A program made the position numbers and the translations under genes. From positions 2,657,501 to 2,721,500 of the forward strand of contig NZ_CP042808.1 of the NCBI RefSeq assembly GCF_004014775.2: DNA of 64,000 nt. Reading direction: 5' to 3'. The notes under the pieces were generated by a model, which ran no database searches, was not told the origin of the DNA, and was given only the letters and a program-made list of their open reading frames with translations. The DNA comes from Acetobacter oryzoeni. GTDB lineage: Bacteria > Pseudomonadota > Alphaproteobacteria > Acetobacterales > Acetobacteraceae. This document shows, piece by piece, positions 45,458-55,389 of the stretch (positions are counted from its first letter, which is position 1; each line of letters begins with the position of its first letter).

Positions 45458-48400
45458 TCAAGATACAGCCTCAGGCAAAATGCCGGGGGCGTACTTATCC
45501 AGCAACGCATCTGGCAGAACATCTGCACGTGGCATTTCTGTCCAGACCAGAACACAGACAACTGGCCGATCGGGCCATATACCTTGCAGAAGGGCACGAT
45601 AAGCCGCCATCTGCCGGAGGTATAAAACGGGTGTATCCTGCACTCTCCGCGGTGCATGGCGGCCGGTTTTAAAATCACACACCAGCACTTTGTTGGGCAG
45701 CACACGCAAACGGTCAACCTGCCCCACAATAACCTGCCCGCCTGCCACACCGGCCAAACGCTGCTCTGCCCGTGCAGACGGATCAAACAGATCTGCCAGT
45801 TCAGGCAGGCGCAAAACTGCAATAACCTGTTGTGCAAGTTCGGCAGCTTCATGTGATGACAAACCACTTGCTGGTCGTGCCAACCATTGATGCGCCATGG
45901 CAGGTTGCTGCTCTGCTGGACAGGCCGGCAAAAACTGCAGCAAAGAATGCACCAGATTACCACGCCGAAAAGCAGCTTCACGCGCCTTGGCTGGCGTTAC
46001 GGCAGCAATATCCAGCGGTGAACGAACAGGGGGAAGCGGCCCCAACATGGCATCATCTGGTTTACTTGGTGCCAACGGGCGCGCTAGCGGGCTTTCTGCT
46101 TCTGGCAAAACTGGTTTCCACAACGGGGCTGATCCCATCCATTGCGGCAATGTGGTTACCTCCTGAGGGCTCTCAATAGAATCCGATGCAGACTGCTTGG
46201 CAACGGTTTGTTCCTGCGGCGCTTCTTCCAATAGAAGCATGGATACAGACCATTCACCTTCCTGAAAATCTACTTCTGTTGCACCGGCTTTTTCAAAACC
46301 AATTCGGCACCTTTCATACCAACTTTCTGCAGGCACGTTGCGTCCTGGCTTCCAGCCACAAACAACTAACCGATCTGCCGCACGTGTCAGTGCCACATAA
46401 AGCAGGCGATTATATTCCTCTACCACACGACCACGCATAACCTCTTTGAGATTACGCGTTAAACCCACTGACAAAGCATTACGTGGCACATACAACGGCA
46501 CATCTATATTGTGTATTTTATCATGCGCCCAAAACAATCTGTCCTCAAACCGAGGAAGACCAACTGTATCTGGCAAAATTACCAGACGTGCCTGCAATCC
46601 TTTAGAACCATGCGCTGTCATGATTCTTACGGAATCTCCACCAGATTCTGCTTCGCGCTTTACGGTTTCTTCTGAATGACGCATCCAATGCAGAAAACCC
46701 TGCAAAGAAGGTGGATGCTGATCCTGATATCTTATTGCTGCAGAAAGAAGTTCATCAATTGGCTCCGCTGCTTCGGCCCCTAAACGCGCAAGAAAACGTG
46801 CACGGGCCCCACCAGGCCCTAATGCAGCAGAAAGAAACTCATATGGTGTTAAATAATCTACCTGTCGGAACAAACCATTAAGAAAATTCCAAGCCTGTTT
46901 CCAATCTGATTGTTCTGCATGACGTTCTCGCAGTGCTGACCACAATGGCTCTCCTTTTTCACGCCCCGTCGCCAAAGCCATCAAGCTATTATCTGAGATA
47001 TTCCCCAATGGAGATGTGAGCACGCAAGCTAATGTTAAATCATCTTGTGGTAATAGAAGAGCCGCACATAAAGACAACATATCCTGCACAGCCAAATGCT
47101 CGGCCAACCCCGTACGCACAAGCGTAACCACAGGAATATTTTGACCTTTTAAAGCACGCACAAGCATACCCACGAATGGGGAGCGACGCGGCACAAGAAC
47201 TAGAACATCACCTGCTGTTAAAGGTTTTTGTCCTGACACAGGTTTTTGATTTAACTGCTTGGCAATATATCTTGCCAGGGCATCGGCTAACTTCTGGCGT
47301 GGGCTCTGGCGTGTTGCATTACCTTGTGCGGGCTCCCATGGACTAATAGCATCTTCATTCTCTTCAGCCTCAACCAATGGCCATAATTCTACACGCCCTC
47401 CCTTTCCGGGGCGGGCTGTAATATGTTCCATAACTTGGCCTGGCTCTTCCACCACGCCTTTGGCTGCCTCTGGATCTGCAAAAACAGCATCAACAAGTTT
47501 AAGAACTGGTTCTGTTGATCTAAACGAAACCGTTAATTCAGGTTCACGCCATAGCAAATGGGCCTCTTGAACACGTTTTTTGAATCTTTGTCTCCATTCA
47601 CGAAAGGAATCTGGATCTGCTCCCTGAAATCCGTAAATAGATTGCTTATAGTCCCCCACGGCAAAAATGGTCCGCGGCGGTTCATCTTCATCCCGTCTAC
47701 CAAGACCGGAAAAAAATTCTTCTGTAAGATCACCAGCAATACGCCATTGTTCGGGAGAAGTGTCCTGCACTTCATCCAGCAACAAATGATCTATGCCCCC
47801 ATCCAGCTTATACATGACCCAAGCCGCACCGGGCTCGCGCAAAAGCCCTAATGCACGCTCAATAAGATCATCATACTCAATTTGGCCATGCCTCGCTTTT
47901 TGTAATGTGTACAGACTAGAAACAGCAGCAGCCATTTTAAGTAATGCGCTTCCCATCTTAACAAGGTTTCTGGCCCGCAGTTGCTCATCTACCTTATTAA
48001 TACGTTCACCTTCTTTTTGAATATAGAGCGCAATATCAGGGTATTTTTCAGAAAGTTTTTTAGAAATCAAACCAACAGCACGCAACTTTCCATCTTTTGT
48101 GAGAAAGCCATTTCGCCACACAAGCCATTGCGCTGCGCGCTCAGATGCAGGCAAGGAAAGCCAATCCAAAAGCGAGAAAGCATTTCTTTTTATTGCTTCA
48201 GATCCTTCATTGGAAAGGATCTGAAAACCTTCTTTTAAATTCCCTTCCTCTGGAAAATCAGAACATAATTTTTCAAGAAACTCAGAGGCACTCCCGTGCA
48301 ATATATCAGACGATAAACCTAAAATCTGACATAATACAGATTCAACCTTATGAGGGTCTTGTACAATGAGATTTAATAAAGAGTTTGACCTCTCATCCTT

Positions 48401-49030
48401 TCTCAAAACCCCTGAAATAAAAATAAAATCACCTAAAGATATCTGACCTGCTAATGGGGAAATAATCCCTTCTTTTTGCTGACCTAAAATAGATTCCACA
48501 CATGTTTGTAAGGCTAGGGATGCATCTGTTTCTTCCATAACCGTAAAATGCGGGTTCATGGAAGCTTCTAAAGGGAAACGTCGCAACAAAGATTGGCAAA
48601 ACGCATGGATTGTTCCAATACGCATACCTCCTGGAAGATCAAGAACTTCTGCAAATAACGCCCGCGCACGTCGCCTTGTTTCATCTGTACAGGGCACATA
48701 CAAACTAGCCAGCTCTTCATCTAACGCTTCATCCGAAAATGTTACCCAACGTCCAAGGCGTGTTTGCAACCGAATGGACATTTCCGCTGCTGCTGCTTTG
48801 GTAAAAGTAAGACATAAAATACGATCTGGTGAACTTCCCGGTTGAATGGAACCATCTTCTGCCAAACGCGGCAACATCAAGCGCAAAAGACGATCAATCA
48901 ACAATTTGGTTTTACCGCTTCCCGCAGAAGCTGACACAAAAACAGAAGCTGAGGGATCTGATGCCAAAGCCTGTTGTGCATTGGCCTGAGCGATAGCTTT
49001 TTGTAAAGCTTCCTGTGCAGATATACTCAT
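45458..49030 (-). CDS. addA: Double-strand break repair helicase-nuclease AddA
   Basis: UvrD-like motor and nuclease of the AddAB complex, which resects DNA ends for RecA-mediated repair in place of RecBCD. It is 1190 residues. Walker A is SASAGSGKT (33-41); the helicase motifs include LLLDEVQDTSPEQW and VGDYKQSIYGFQGAD. The C-terminal RecB-type nuclease has VGQVDRL and VCDFKTG. The sequence between about 46.5 and 48.5 kb is AT-richer with more ATA and AGA codons than its neighbours. Its ATG overlaps the addB stop (ATGA). Confidence 0.95.
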   Translation of the reverse strand: MSISAQEALQKAIAQANAQQALASDPSASVFVSASAGSGKTKLLIDRLLRLMLPRLAEDGSIQPGSSPDRILCLTFTKAAAAEMSIRLQTRLGRWVTFSDEALDEELASLYVPCTDETRRRARALFAEVLDLPGGMRIGTIHAFCQSLLRRFPLEASMNPHFTVMEETDASLALQTCVESILGQQKEGIISPLAGQISLGDFIFISGVLRKDERSNSLLNLIVQDPHKVESVLCQILGLSSDILHGSASEFLEKLCSDFPEEGNLKEGFQILSNEGSEAIKRNAFSLLDWLSLPASERAAQWLVWRNGFLTKDGKLRAVGLISKKLSEKYPDIALYIQKEGERINKVDEQLRARNLVKMGSALLKMAAAVSSLYTLQKARHGQIEYDDLIERALGLLREPGAAWVMYKLDGGIDHLLLDEVQDTSPEQWRIAGDLTEEFFSGLGRRDEDEPPRTIFAVGDYKQSIYGFQGADPDSFREWRQRFKKRVQEAHLLWREPELTVSFRSTEPVLKLVDAVFADPEAAKGVVEEPGQVMEHITARPGKGGRVELWPLVEAEENEDAISPWEPAQGNATRQSPRQKLADALARYIAKQLNQKPVSGQKPLTAGDVLVLVPRRSPFVGMLVRALKGQNIPVVTLVRTGLAEHLAVQDMLSLCAALLLPQDDLTLACVLTSPLGNISDNSLMALATGREKGEPLWSALRERHAEQSDWKQAWNFLNGLFRQVDYLTPYEFLSAALGPGGARARFLARLGAEAAEPIDELLSAAIRYQDQHPPSLQGFLHWMRHSEETVKREAESGGDSVRIMTAHGSKGLQARLVILPDTVGLPRFEDRLFWAHDKIHNIDVPLYVPRNALSVGLTRNLKEVMRGRVVEEYNRLLYVALTRAADRLVVCGWKPGRNVPAESWYERCRIGFEKAGATEVDFQEGEWSVSMLLLEEAPQEQTVAKQSASDSIESPQEVTTLPQWMGSAPLWKPVLPEAESPLARPLAPSKPDDAMLGPLPPVRSPLDIAAVTPAKAREAAFRRGNLVHSLLQFLPACPAEQQPAMAHQWLARPASGLSSHEAAELAQQVIAVLRLPELADLFDPSARAEQRLAGVAGGQVIVGQVDRLRVLPNKVLVCDFKTGRHAPRRVQDTPVLYLRQMAAYRALLQGIWPDRPVVCVLVWTEMPRADVLPDALLDKYAPGILPEAVS

Positions 49031-52000
49031 TCCTCATCCTCCTTACGTGCGGCATTCCACTCGGGCACACGTGCCAGACGTGCATAATCTGCAAAACGTG
49101 GTTCCCTGCCAGGATGAGGGTGAGAAAGATAGGGCTGATCTGGCTGATCATATGCTGCTATTCGCAATAATAGATTTTCCCAAGTCTGTTCAGCCAGATC
49201 TGTAAGACTAAGCGCATCACGTGCCTGCACAACCACTTCTTCTCCTGGCACTGCTCCACCGGTCAGGCGCCAGTATATAAGATTTGATATTTCTCTTGAA
49301 TGGTCAGGAACTTCCTTAAACCCACCACGAAGAATCATGGCAGATTCAAGCGGAAGCTGTGGGCTCCAACCGGCCAAAACATCTTTAGTTGATGGTAATG
49401 TGCCAGTTTTGTAATCCTGCACAATAACATGCCCTTCAGCATTTAATTCTATACGATCTGCGCGACCAACAATGTCAAACCTGCCGGCAGGTGCATCCAT
49501 AATACTCACTTGCCCGCGAATTTCTGTAAGAATGGCACGCGGCGTTCCATATTCGCTACGCCGCTTCTCTTCTGCCTGCACCACCCATTGGGCAATACGC
49601 GTTAATCTGGGCGCCCACCATGCACGCAATGCCGGACGCAAAACGTGTTCTTGCAAACTTATACGGAACAAATCACATAATTTCTTTTCTGCATTTTCTG
49701 GCCATGTCACGCCATATGTCTTTACCCAACGCTCCAACGCCTTATGCACAATCATACCGTAATCAGATGCATCTGCGGCCTCTTCTAACTCCGGAAAAAC
49801 TTCAAGTCGCAAAATATGTTTTGCGTAAATGGCATATGGATCTCTTACCCACGTTTCTATTTCTGTCACACTCAAACGGCGTGGCCGCAACGAAACTGGC
49901 GGTACAGGTTGCGGTGGTGCTACAGGCGTTGCCGGGCCTAATGGCTGATCCAGCTTATTCAACCAAAATAAAGCAGGATGGTTGGGAATATGGCCATTTC
50001 GTCCCGCCAAAAAAGCATTCAGCCGCGTAAGCCATCTAGCAGGTACAACAGGCGCTCCTTCCCGCCTCCGTGCGCTGGAAAGAACAACCGTGCCAGCTGC
50101 TGCTGCACTTGCAAAAAAATCATGTGCTGCCTGACCTATGGCGTGTTCTGGCGATGGAAGCCCCATTTTTTTTCGCATGGGTCGGCTCATCCACGGGCCA
50201 GCATCTACTACGGGCGGCCAGACACCCTCAGAAAGACCGCCCAAAATAACGGTTTCTGCCGTTTGCAAGCGCGCCTCGAACAAGCCCCAGATCAAAACAC
50301 GAGGATGTAAAGATTTAGGATCTCCACCCCGGCGCATGGCAACGCGTTCTGGAGCCAGAACCGCCGTTAACAAACCATCTAAAACAACAGGAGGCTGCGG
50401 CGGCAAAACCTCCGCTGCCAGCATTAGTTCTGTCAACTGGCTGGCAAGCATATTGCCTTCTTCACCACGCCACAAACGCTCTGATGCACTTTCTTCATCA
50501 GTAGCAACCAAACGCTCTACTGTTGCAATTAATGCTGCCAGCAAATCTGGCACGGGCGCGCAATGCTGCTCTAAATCCCCGTGAGCGCGTGCTTCTACGG
50601 CATCATGCTCCCACCCAAGAACTGGTTCCAAACAAAATGCCAAACGCTCCATAAAAACAGACAATGCAACCGGGCCAAATGGCCGATCCGCTGTAATGCC
50701 TCTTTCTTGTTTAGCTTTTGCTCTTTCATTGGGGTTGTTTAAAGCATTTTCCACCACTTGGCATAAAGCAGCAAAACCAGGCGGCGGTGCTGGACCGCGC
50801 AGAACAGCCCGCTCTAAAAGACGGGCCGTTGCACGACAGACACCAGATGAAAAACTACACGCAACTAAAGGATGTTTTAAAACGCTTAAAAGAGAAACTG
50901 GTGAGAACTTACTATCCACCATTTGCGCAACAAGGCGTAATAGAACAGCCGCAGGTGTATCAACCAAAGATGAACCAGCACTATCATCTGCCAGCACACC
51001 CCAACGTGCCAGTTCTGTTGCCACACGCGCAGCCAAAACACGGTCTGGCGTTACAAGAGCCACACGATGCGCCGGTTTTTCAATAGCCTCACGCATGATC
51101 ATACTAATTGCAACAGCTTCTTCCTGCTGATCAGCAGCATCTAATCTGTAAACATTTTCTAACTTAACATCACCAGGACATGACCAATCACCCAATGCTT
51201 CGGCAGGAAGAAGAACGCGGGCAAGAATAGATGCTCGTTCAGATCCACTTCCTGCACCTTCCCAAACCTGCACTTTATTTCGTGTGATTTCCAAATTTTT
51301 TAGTAAAGAACTCAAACCTGCCTGAGGATGACTGTCTGGCAATGAAACAAAGGTTTCTTCTGCCATCATCATATCCAAACCAGGCAATACAACCTTGCCC
51401 GCAGGACATTCAAGAACAGCTTGCAACACTTTTACTGTAGGCTGCATAACATGCGTAAACCCAGCCGCCCATATAGGTGTACTATCACCTTGTTGAGCGA
51501 GTTTGCGCCATAAATCTGCCTGTGCCTCAAGCAATGCAACTTGTCTGGCCACAGGGTTCATAACCCCGTTTTCCTTCAGCCATTCTGGCCATGCCTGTGT
51601 TACAATTTCTAGAAATCTTAAAATAATTTGCCAATGTTCTGCAAAATTCTCTTGCACAGCTTCGGGCAAGCGTGCCGCCAAATTGACACCAGACCACTCC
51701 GCTTCATCCATCAGCTCTGCCAGAGCTTTTGCCAAAGGCCATGCCTGATCCAGCGTTGGCCGTGTGCCAAATGCTTTATCTGCCTGCAAAACCAACCGAG
51801 CCAGCACAGCCAACCTGGTCATACCAGCAACTGCAGGGGGCAAATCCAAAGCCAGCTCGCCACCCATACCAGCAGACAACCCTAATTCTGCTTCATCCAA
51901 CGCACCAATCGGTACTATCCGCGGCAACAATACACTCTGACCATCCATATGGCGTAAAAAGGCTTCTGTTAACGCGCGCGCGGCACGCCTGCCGGGCAAT

Positions 52001-52110
52001 ACAATAATGCCTTCACCTATTGCTTCTACGTCATGGTTTGCAGCTTTGATCCAACGGAAAGCCAGTTGATCAAGAAAAGGAAGATGGGCGGGAATTGTTG
52101 CAAGTTTCAT
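49027..52110 (-). CDS. addB: Double-strand break repair protein AddB
   Basis: Partner of AddA; an inactivated helicase fold plus a nuclease domain. It has 1027 residues from ATG 52110, which overlaps the tsaE stop (ATGA); the longer frame to 52161 would invade tsaE. FDPTESQ-like repeats are absent. VLPGRRAARAL stands at the degenerate nucleotide site, and the C-terminal nuclease has VTEIETWVRDPYAIYAKHIL, GRADRIE and QDYKTG. It is the alphaproteobacterial form, coupled in order tsaE, addB, addA. Confidence 0.94.
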   Translation of the reverse strand: MKLATIPAHLPFLDQLAFRWIKAANHDVEAIGEGIIVLPGRRAARALTEAFLRHMDGQSVLLPRIVPIGALDEAELGLSAGMGGELALDLPPAVAGMTRLAVLARLVLQADKAFGTRPTLDQAWPLAKALAELMDEAEWSGVNLAARLPEAVQENFAEHWQIILRFLEIVTQAWPEWLKENGVMNPVARQVALLEAQADLWRKLAQQGDSTPIWAAGFTHVMQPTVKVLQAVLECPAGKVVLPGLDMMMAEETFVSLPDSHPQAGLSSLLKNLEITRNKVQVWEGAGSGSERASILARVLLPAEALGDWSCPGDVKLENVYRLDAADQQEEAVAISMIMREAIEKPAHRVALVTPDRVLAARVATELARWGVLADDSAGSSLVDTPAAVLLRLVAQMVDSKFSPVSLLSVLKHPLVACSFSSGVCRATARLLERAVLRGPAPPPGFAALCQVVENALNNPNERAKAKQERGITADRPFGPVALSVFMERLAFCLEPVLGWEHDAVEARAHGDLEQHCAPVPDLLAALIATVERLVATDEESASERLWRGEEGNMLASQLTELMLAAEVLPPQPPVVLDGLLTAVLAPERVAMRRGGDPKSLHPRVLIWGLFEARLQTAETVILGGLSEGVWPPVVDAGPWMSRPMRKKMGLPSPEHAIGQAAHDFFASAAAAGTVVLSSARRREGAPVVPARWLTRLNAFLAGRNGHIPNHPALFWLNKLDQPLGPATPVAPPQPVPPVSLRPRRLSVTEIETWVRDPYAIYAKHILRLEVFPELEEAADASDYGMIVHKALERWVKTYGVTWPENAEKKLCDLFRISLQEHVLRPALRAWWAPRLTRIAQWVVQAEEKRRSEYGTPRAILTEIRGQVSIMDAPAGRFDIVGRADRIELNAEGHVIVQDYKTGTLPSTKDVLAGWSPQLPLESAMILRGGFKEVPDHSREISNLIYWRLTGGAVPGEEVVVQARDALSLTDLAEQTWENLLLRIAAYDQPDQPYLSHPHPGREPRFADYARLARVPEWNAARKEDEE

Positions 52111-52577
52111 ACGTCTGTTCCAACGCCAGCAATATCTGCCTCTTTCAATCGATCTTCCCATCCGGCCAATCTGGCTTGGCGCTGTCCATCAGCAAGAACA
52201 CGTATTTCAAGCTTCAAAGCATCTTCGGGCAACAGATCTTCCAATTTTTGCGGCCATTCAACAAGCACTACGCCTTCTCGTGCTTCATCCCATCCGAGTT
52301 CTTCCAGTTCGTCAGGACCACCCAGACGCCATAAATCAAAATGCGATACAACGCAGGAAGGAGATTCGTAAGATTGCACTAAAGTGTAAGTTGGGCTCGG
52401 AACCTCCAAATGAGGGGCACGACAAAACGCACGCAAAAAGGCACGCGCAAAAAAGCTCTTTCCAGCCCCAAGCGGACCAGAAAGCAAAATGGCATCTCCT
52501 GCTTGCGCATACTCTGCCAGTTTTATGGCCAACCTTATTGTTGCGTCTTCGTCTCGCAGAATCATCTTTCTGGCCAT
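52107..52577 (-). CDS. tsaE: tRNA threonylcarbamoyladenosine biosynthesis ATPase TsaE
   Basis: ATPase needed, with TsaB and TsaD, for t6A37 of ANN-reading tRNAs. It has 156 residues from ATG 52577, with GGAG 9 bases upstream; the frame extends to ATG 52592, where AAGG touches the codon. The P-loop GPLGAGKS (34-41), SPTYTLVQSYES and HFDLWRLGGPDELEELGWDE are the family marks. It leads a tightly overlapping tsaE-addB-addA run. Confidence 0.95.
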   Translation of the reverse strand: MARKMILRDEDATIRLAIKLAEYAQAGDAILLSGPLGAGKSFFARAFLRAFCRAPHLEVPSPTYTLVQSYESPSCVVSHFDLWRLGGPDELEELGWDEAREGVVLVEWPQKLEDLLPEDALKLEIRVLADGQRQARLAGWEDRLKEADIAGVGTDV

Positions 52578-52592
52578 TTTAGCTTTCTCCAT

Positions 52593-52954
52593 CCTTCAGC
52601 CCAGCGCTTTGCCTTCAATCACAAAAGAAGAGGTGTGCGTTGTATCCATCCCGAGTTCACAAAGAAGTGTATTCATCACAAACCAAACAAACTTTCTCTA
52701 GATTTGATTGTTAATGAAGAATTTTTCCAAAAAATTAACAATAAAACCTAACGTTTTTTATCAATTTCTTAATCTTCACTTAATTATTATATATCTATAG
52801 ATATGCGCTTACCGCATAATTGGCTTGCACAAAAAAGAAGCTCTCAACGAAATAATGTTTGTTTCTTTTTGAAACACGTATAGGTTTAGTAATAACAAGA
52901 AAATGCAACCACAGGATGCATTTCTGATTCTCTGAACCATAATGAGGTTCCACC
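52593..52954. other. AT-rich intergenic region upstream of the CtrA-like gene
   Basis: A 362-base gap between divergent tsaE and the response-regulator gene, clearly AT-rich from about 52.68 to 52.87 kb. No convincing coding frame. It holds a perfect CtrA box (52769-52783) and a weaker candidate at 52711-52725 (TTAA-N7-TTTT). Promoters for both flanking genes should lie here. Confidence 0.6.
52769..52783. promoter_or_regulatory. CtrA binding box
   Basis: TTAATCTTCACTTAA is an exact match to the TTAA-N7-TTAA CtrA consensus. It lies 172 bases upstream of ATG 52955 of the CtrA-like regulator gene, so autoregulation or control by a canonical CtrA is plausible. Confidence 0.7.
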
Positions 52955-53737
52955 ATGCGTATTTTACTTTTAGAAAATAATTTTACCTCCAGTCAGGCAA
53001 TATTTTCGGCATTAACAAAAACCACTTTTTCAGTGGACATGGTTCAGTGTGATCAGGAAGTTGTAGAGCTACTCAGAAATTATGATTATGGTCTTGTCAT
53101 TCTTCATCTACAACATCCCGATATTTATGGGTATGACATCCTTACCACATTACGATCTTTAAAACTCACAACACCTGTTATTATCATCTCACCCGTCAAC
53201 ACTTCTGAGGTGAAAACTAGAGCTTTTGCTGCAGGCGCTGACGATTATTTAATAGACCCTTTTGATTCGACTGAACTTATAGCCCGCATACAAGCCATTT
53301 TACGGCGTGCCCATGGCTATGCCCATCCTATTGCACAAATTGGCGATCTTACAGTTAACCTCAACAGCCATACTGTAACGGTTAACAATCAGCCCATTCA
53401 TCTTACCGGAAAAGAATTCGCCATTCTTGAACTGCTTGTCTTGCGCAAAGGCATTGCCCAAACCAAGGAAACCTTCCTTAACCATCTTTATGGAGGGCGA
53501 GATGAGCCAGATATGAAGATTATAGATGTTTTTATCTGTAAACTTCGCAAAAAACTTCAGGCAGCAGGGGTAGGAAATCTGATTTCCACTGTATGGGGAA
53601 GAGGCTATATTCTAAATGATCCTCAAATCTCCAAAGCCTGTACACCCATGCCTGTTATGGGCAAACCCCACAAACAATCACAATCAATATCTAGCTTACA
53701 TGAATCCCATCAGCATGTTGCTGGAAGCAGTGCCTAA
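52955..53737 (+). CDS. CtrA-like response regulator with a degenerate receiver domain
   Basis: OmpR-type regulator of 260 residues. The DNA-binding half (about 125-220) keeps CtrA-specific stretches: HLTGKEFAILELL, LNHLYGGRDEPDMKIID and VFICKLRKKL with TVWGRGYIL. In the receiver (1-120) the phosphorylation residues are changed relative to Caulobacter CtrA as I remember it: Asp8-Asp9 are Asn-Asn, Asp51 is His and Lys101 is Asp. It should not be phosphorylated normally. The C-terminal 40 residues are Ser/His-rich and not CtrA-like. ATG 52955 has GAGG 7 bases upstream. It could be the sole CtrA or a paralogue. Confidence 0.86.
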   Translation: MRILLLENNFTSSQAIFSALTKTTFSVDMVQCDQEVVELLRNYDYGLVILHLQHPDIYGYDILTTLRSLKLTTPVIIISPVNTSEVKTRAFAAGADDYLIDPFDSTELIARIQAILRRAHGYAHPIAQIGDLTVNLNSHTVTVNNQPIHLTGKEFAILELLVLRKGIAQTKETFLNHLYGGRDEPDMKIIDVFICKLRKKLQAAGVGNLISTVWGRGYILNDPQISKACTPMPVMGKPHKQSQSISSLHESHQHVAGSSA

Positions 53738-53852
53738 ATTATGAAATCAACCCTAGATTATGATACATTTTTCAAATTCAAGAGCACAGAAATTTTTAGA
53801 TTGTAAAGTGGCGTGTAAATAGCTCGGCACTGCCAAAATCTCGCAAAGGAAA

Positions 53853-53900
53853 AATCTAGAGAAAAGAATTTTCAAAACCCCTTTCTCTAGATTAGATTTT
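53853..53900. terminator. Bidirectional terminator between the CtrA-like gene and glmM
   Basis: AATCTAGAGAAA at 53853-53864 pairs perfectly with TTTCTCTAGATT at 53882-53893. On the plus strand AGATTTT follows. It separates convergent genes ending at 53737 and 53899. Confidence 0.75.
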
Positions 53901-55248
53901 AGGCAGGAACACGCACCTGCTCAAGTACATCACACATCTGGTCAACAACCTCGTCAACCAGTTGCGCATCTTCCGCTTCTGCCATAACGCGCACCAAAGG
54001 TTCCGTACCACTTTTACGCAACACCAAACGCCCTCGGCCAGCAAGCTTACGCTCTACATCAGCCTGACGGGTTTTTACTTCGTCCATATCAAGTGGACAG
54101 GCCCCCTTGTATCGAACGTTTTTCAACTTTTGGGGAAATGGCTGAAATAGCCGGCAAACTTCACTCGCTGGACGACCATCCTGAACAAGTACGGCCAGTA
54201 TCTGCAAAGCAGCAATCAGCCCATCACCTGTCGTTGCAAAATCTGTCAGCACCATGTGCCCAGATTGTTCACCACCAATATTGGCCTGCCGTTCCAACAT
54301 ACGCTCGACAACGTAGCGATCACCCACTGCCGTGCGTTCCAGACTCAACCCCTGATTTTCCAGAAACCGTTCCAGCCCCATATTGGACATAACGGTTGCG
54401 ACAACGGCATTACCGACCATGCGACCTTCTCGCGCCCAAGACTGGGCGATAAGAGCAAGAATCTGATCACCATCAATCAGACGGCCTGTTTCATCTGCAA
54501 TCAAAACGCGATCAGCATCGCCATCCAGAGCAATACCCAAATCGGCTTGATGTTTTACAACTGCGGCACAGAGAGCTTCAGGGTGAGTTGAACCACATTT
54601 TTCATTAATGTTTACGCCATTAGGTTCACACCCTATGCGGATGACTTCTGCCCCTAACTCCCACAATGCGGTTGGCGCAACCCGATAGGCAGAACCATTG
54701 GCACAATCAATCACAATCTTCATGCCATCCAGCCGCAATTTGCGCGGGAATGATGCTTTAGCACTTTCTATATACCGACCAGCAGCATCATTCAGCCGAG
54801 ATGCACGGCCAATATGTTCTGGCGTTGCCAGATATGCGGTAAGGTCTTTTTCCATCAGGGCTTCAATTTCCGTTTCATCCTGATCAGAAAGTTTAAAGCC
54901 ATCTGGGCCAAACAGCTTGATGCCATTATCCCCAAAAGGATTGTGAGAAGCGGAAATCATGACGCCCAGATCTGCTCTGAGAGAACGCGTCAGCATAGCA
55001 ATTGCAGGCGTTGGCAACGGGCCTACCAGCGTGACATCCATACCTGCTGAAAGAAAGCCCGCAACCATGGCGCTTTCGATCATATACCCAGAAAGCCGCG
55101 TATCTTTTCCTAACAGAACACTATGCCGATGATCTCCCCGCTTGAAATGCAACCCGGCGGCCTGCCCCAGTTTTTGGGCGACTTCCACTGTCATCGGTGC
55201 AACATTAGCGGTGCCACGAATACCGTCTGTTCCGAAAAAACGCTTCAT
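53899..55248 (-). CDS. glmM: Phosphoglucosamine mutase
   Basis: Converts glucosamine-6-phosphate to glucosamine-1-phosphate for UDP-GlcNAc, hence for peptidoglycan and LPS. It has 449 residues from ATG 55248; ATG 55257 is also in frame. The phosphoserine loop [15 protein letters not shown] has catalytic Ser101, the metal loop is DGDADRVL, and the C-terminal [11 protein letters not shown] binds phosphate. It is a single gene opposing the CtrA-like gene; folP is upstream on the same strand. Confidence 0.96.
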   Translation of the reverse strand: MKRFFGTDGIRGTANVAPMTVEVAQKLGQAAGLHFKRGDHRHSVLLGKDTRLSGYMIESAMVAGFLSAGMDVTLVGPLPTPAIAMLTRSLRADLGVMISASHNPFGDNGIKLFGPDGFKLSDQDETEIEALMEKDLTAYLATPEHIGRASRLNDAAGRYIESAKASFPRKLRLDGMKIVIDCANGSAYRVAPTALWELGAEVIRIGCEPNGVNINEKCGSTHPEALCAAVVKHQADLGIALDGDADRVLIADETGRLIDGDQILALIAQSWAREGRMVGNAVVATVMSNMGLERFLENQGLSLERTAVGDRYVVERMLERQANIGGEQSGHMVLTDFATTGDGLIAALQILAVLVQDGRPASEVCRLFQPFPQKLKNVRYKGACPLDMDEVKTRQADVERKLAGRGRLVLRKSGTEPLVRVMAEAEDAQLVDEVVDQMCDVLEQVRVPA

Positions 55249-55389
55249 TCTGCTCATTCCATTCTGTCCGCTTCAGACAGAAAAAGCCCATCCTGCACAA
55301 AGAACGGAACTGCCTTCTTGCGGTTTTCTTCTATTTTCTAAAACGGTTTCAGGCTGGAAGAAACCTTGTTCAGCCGGAAACTTACTTTT

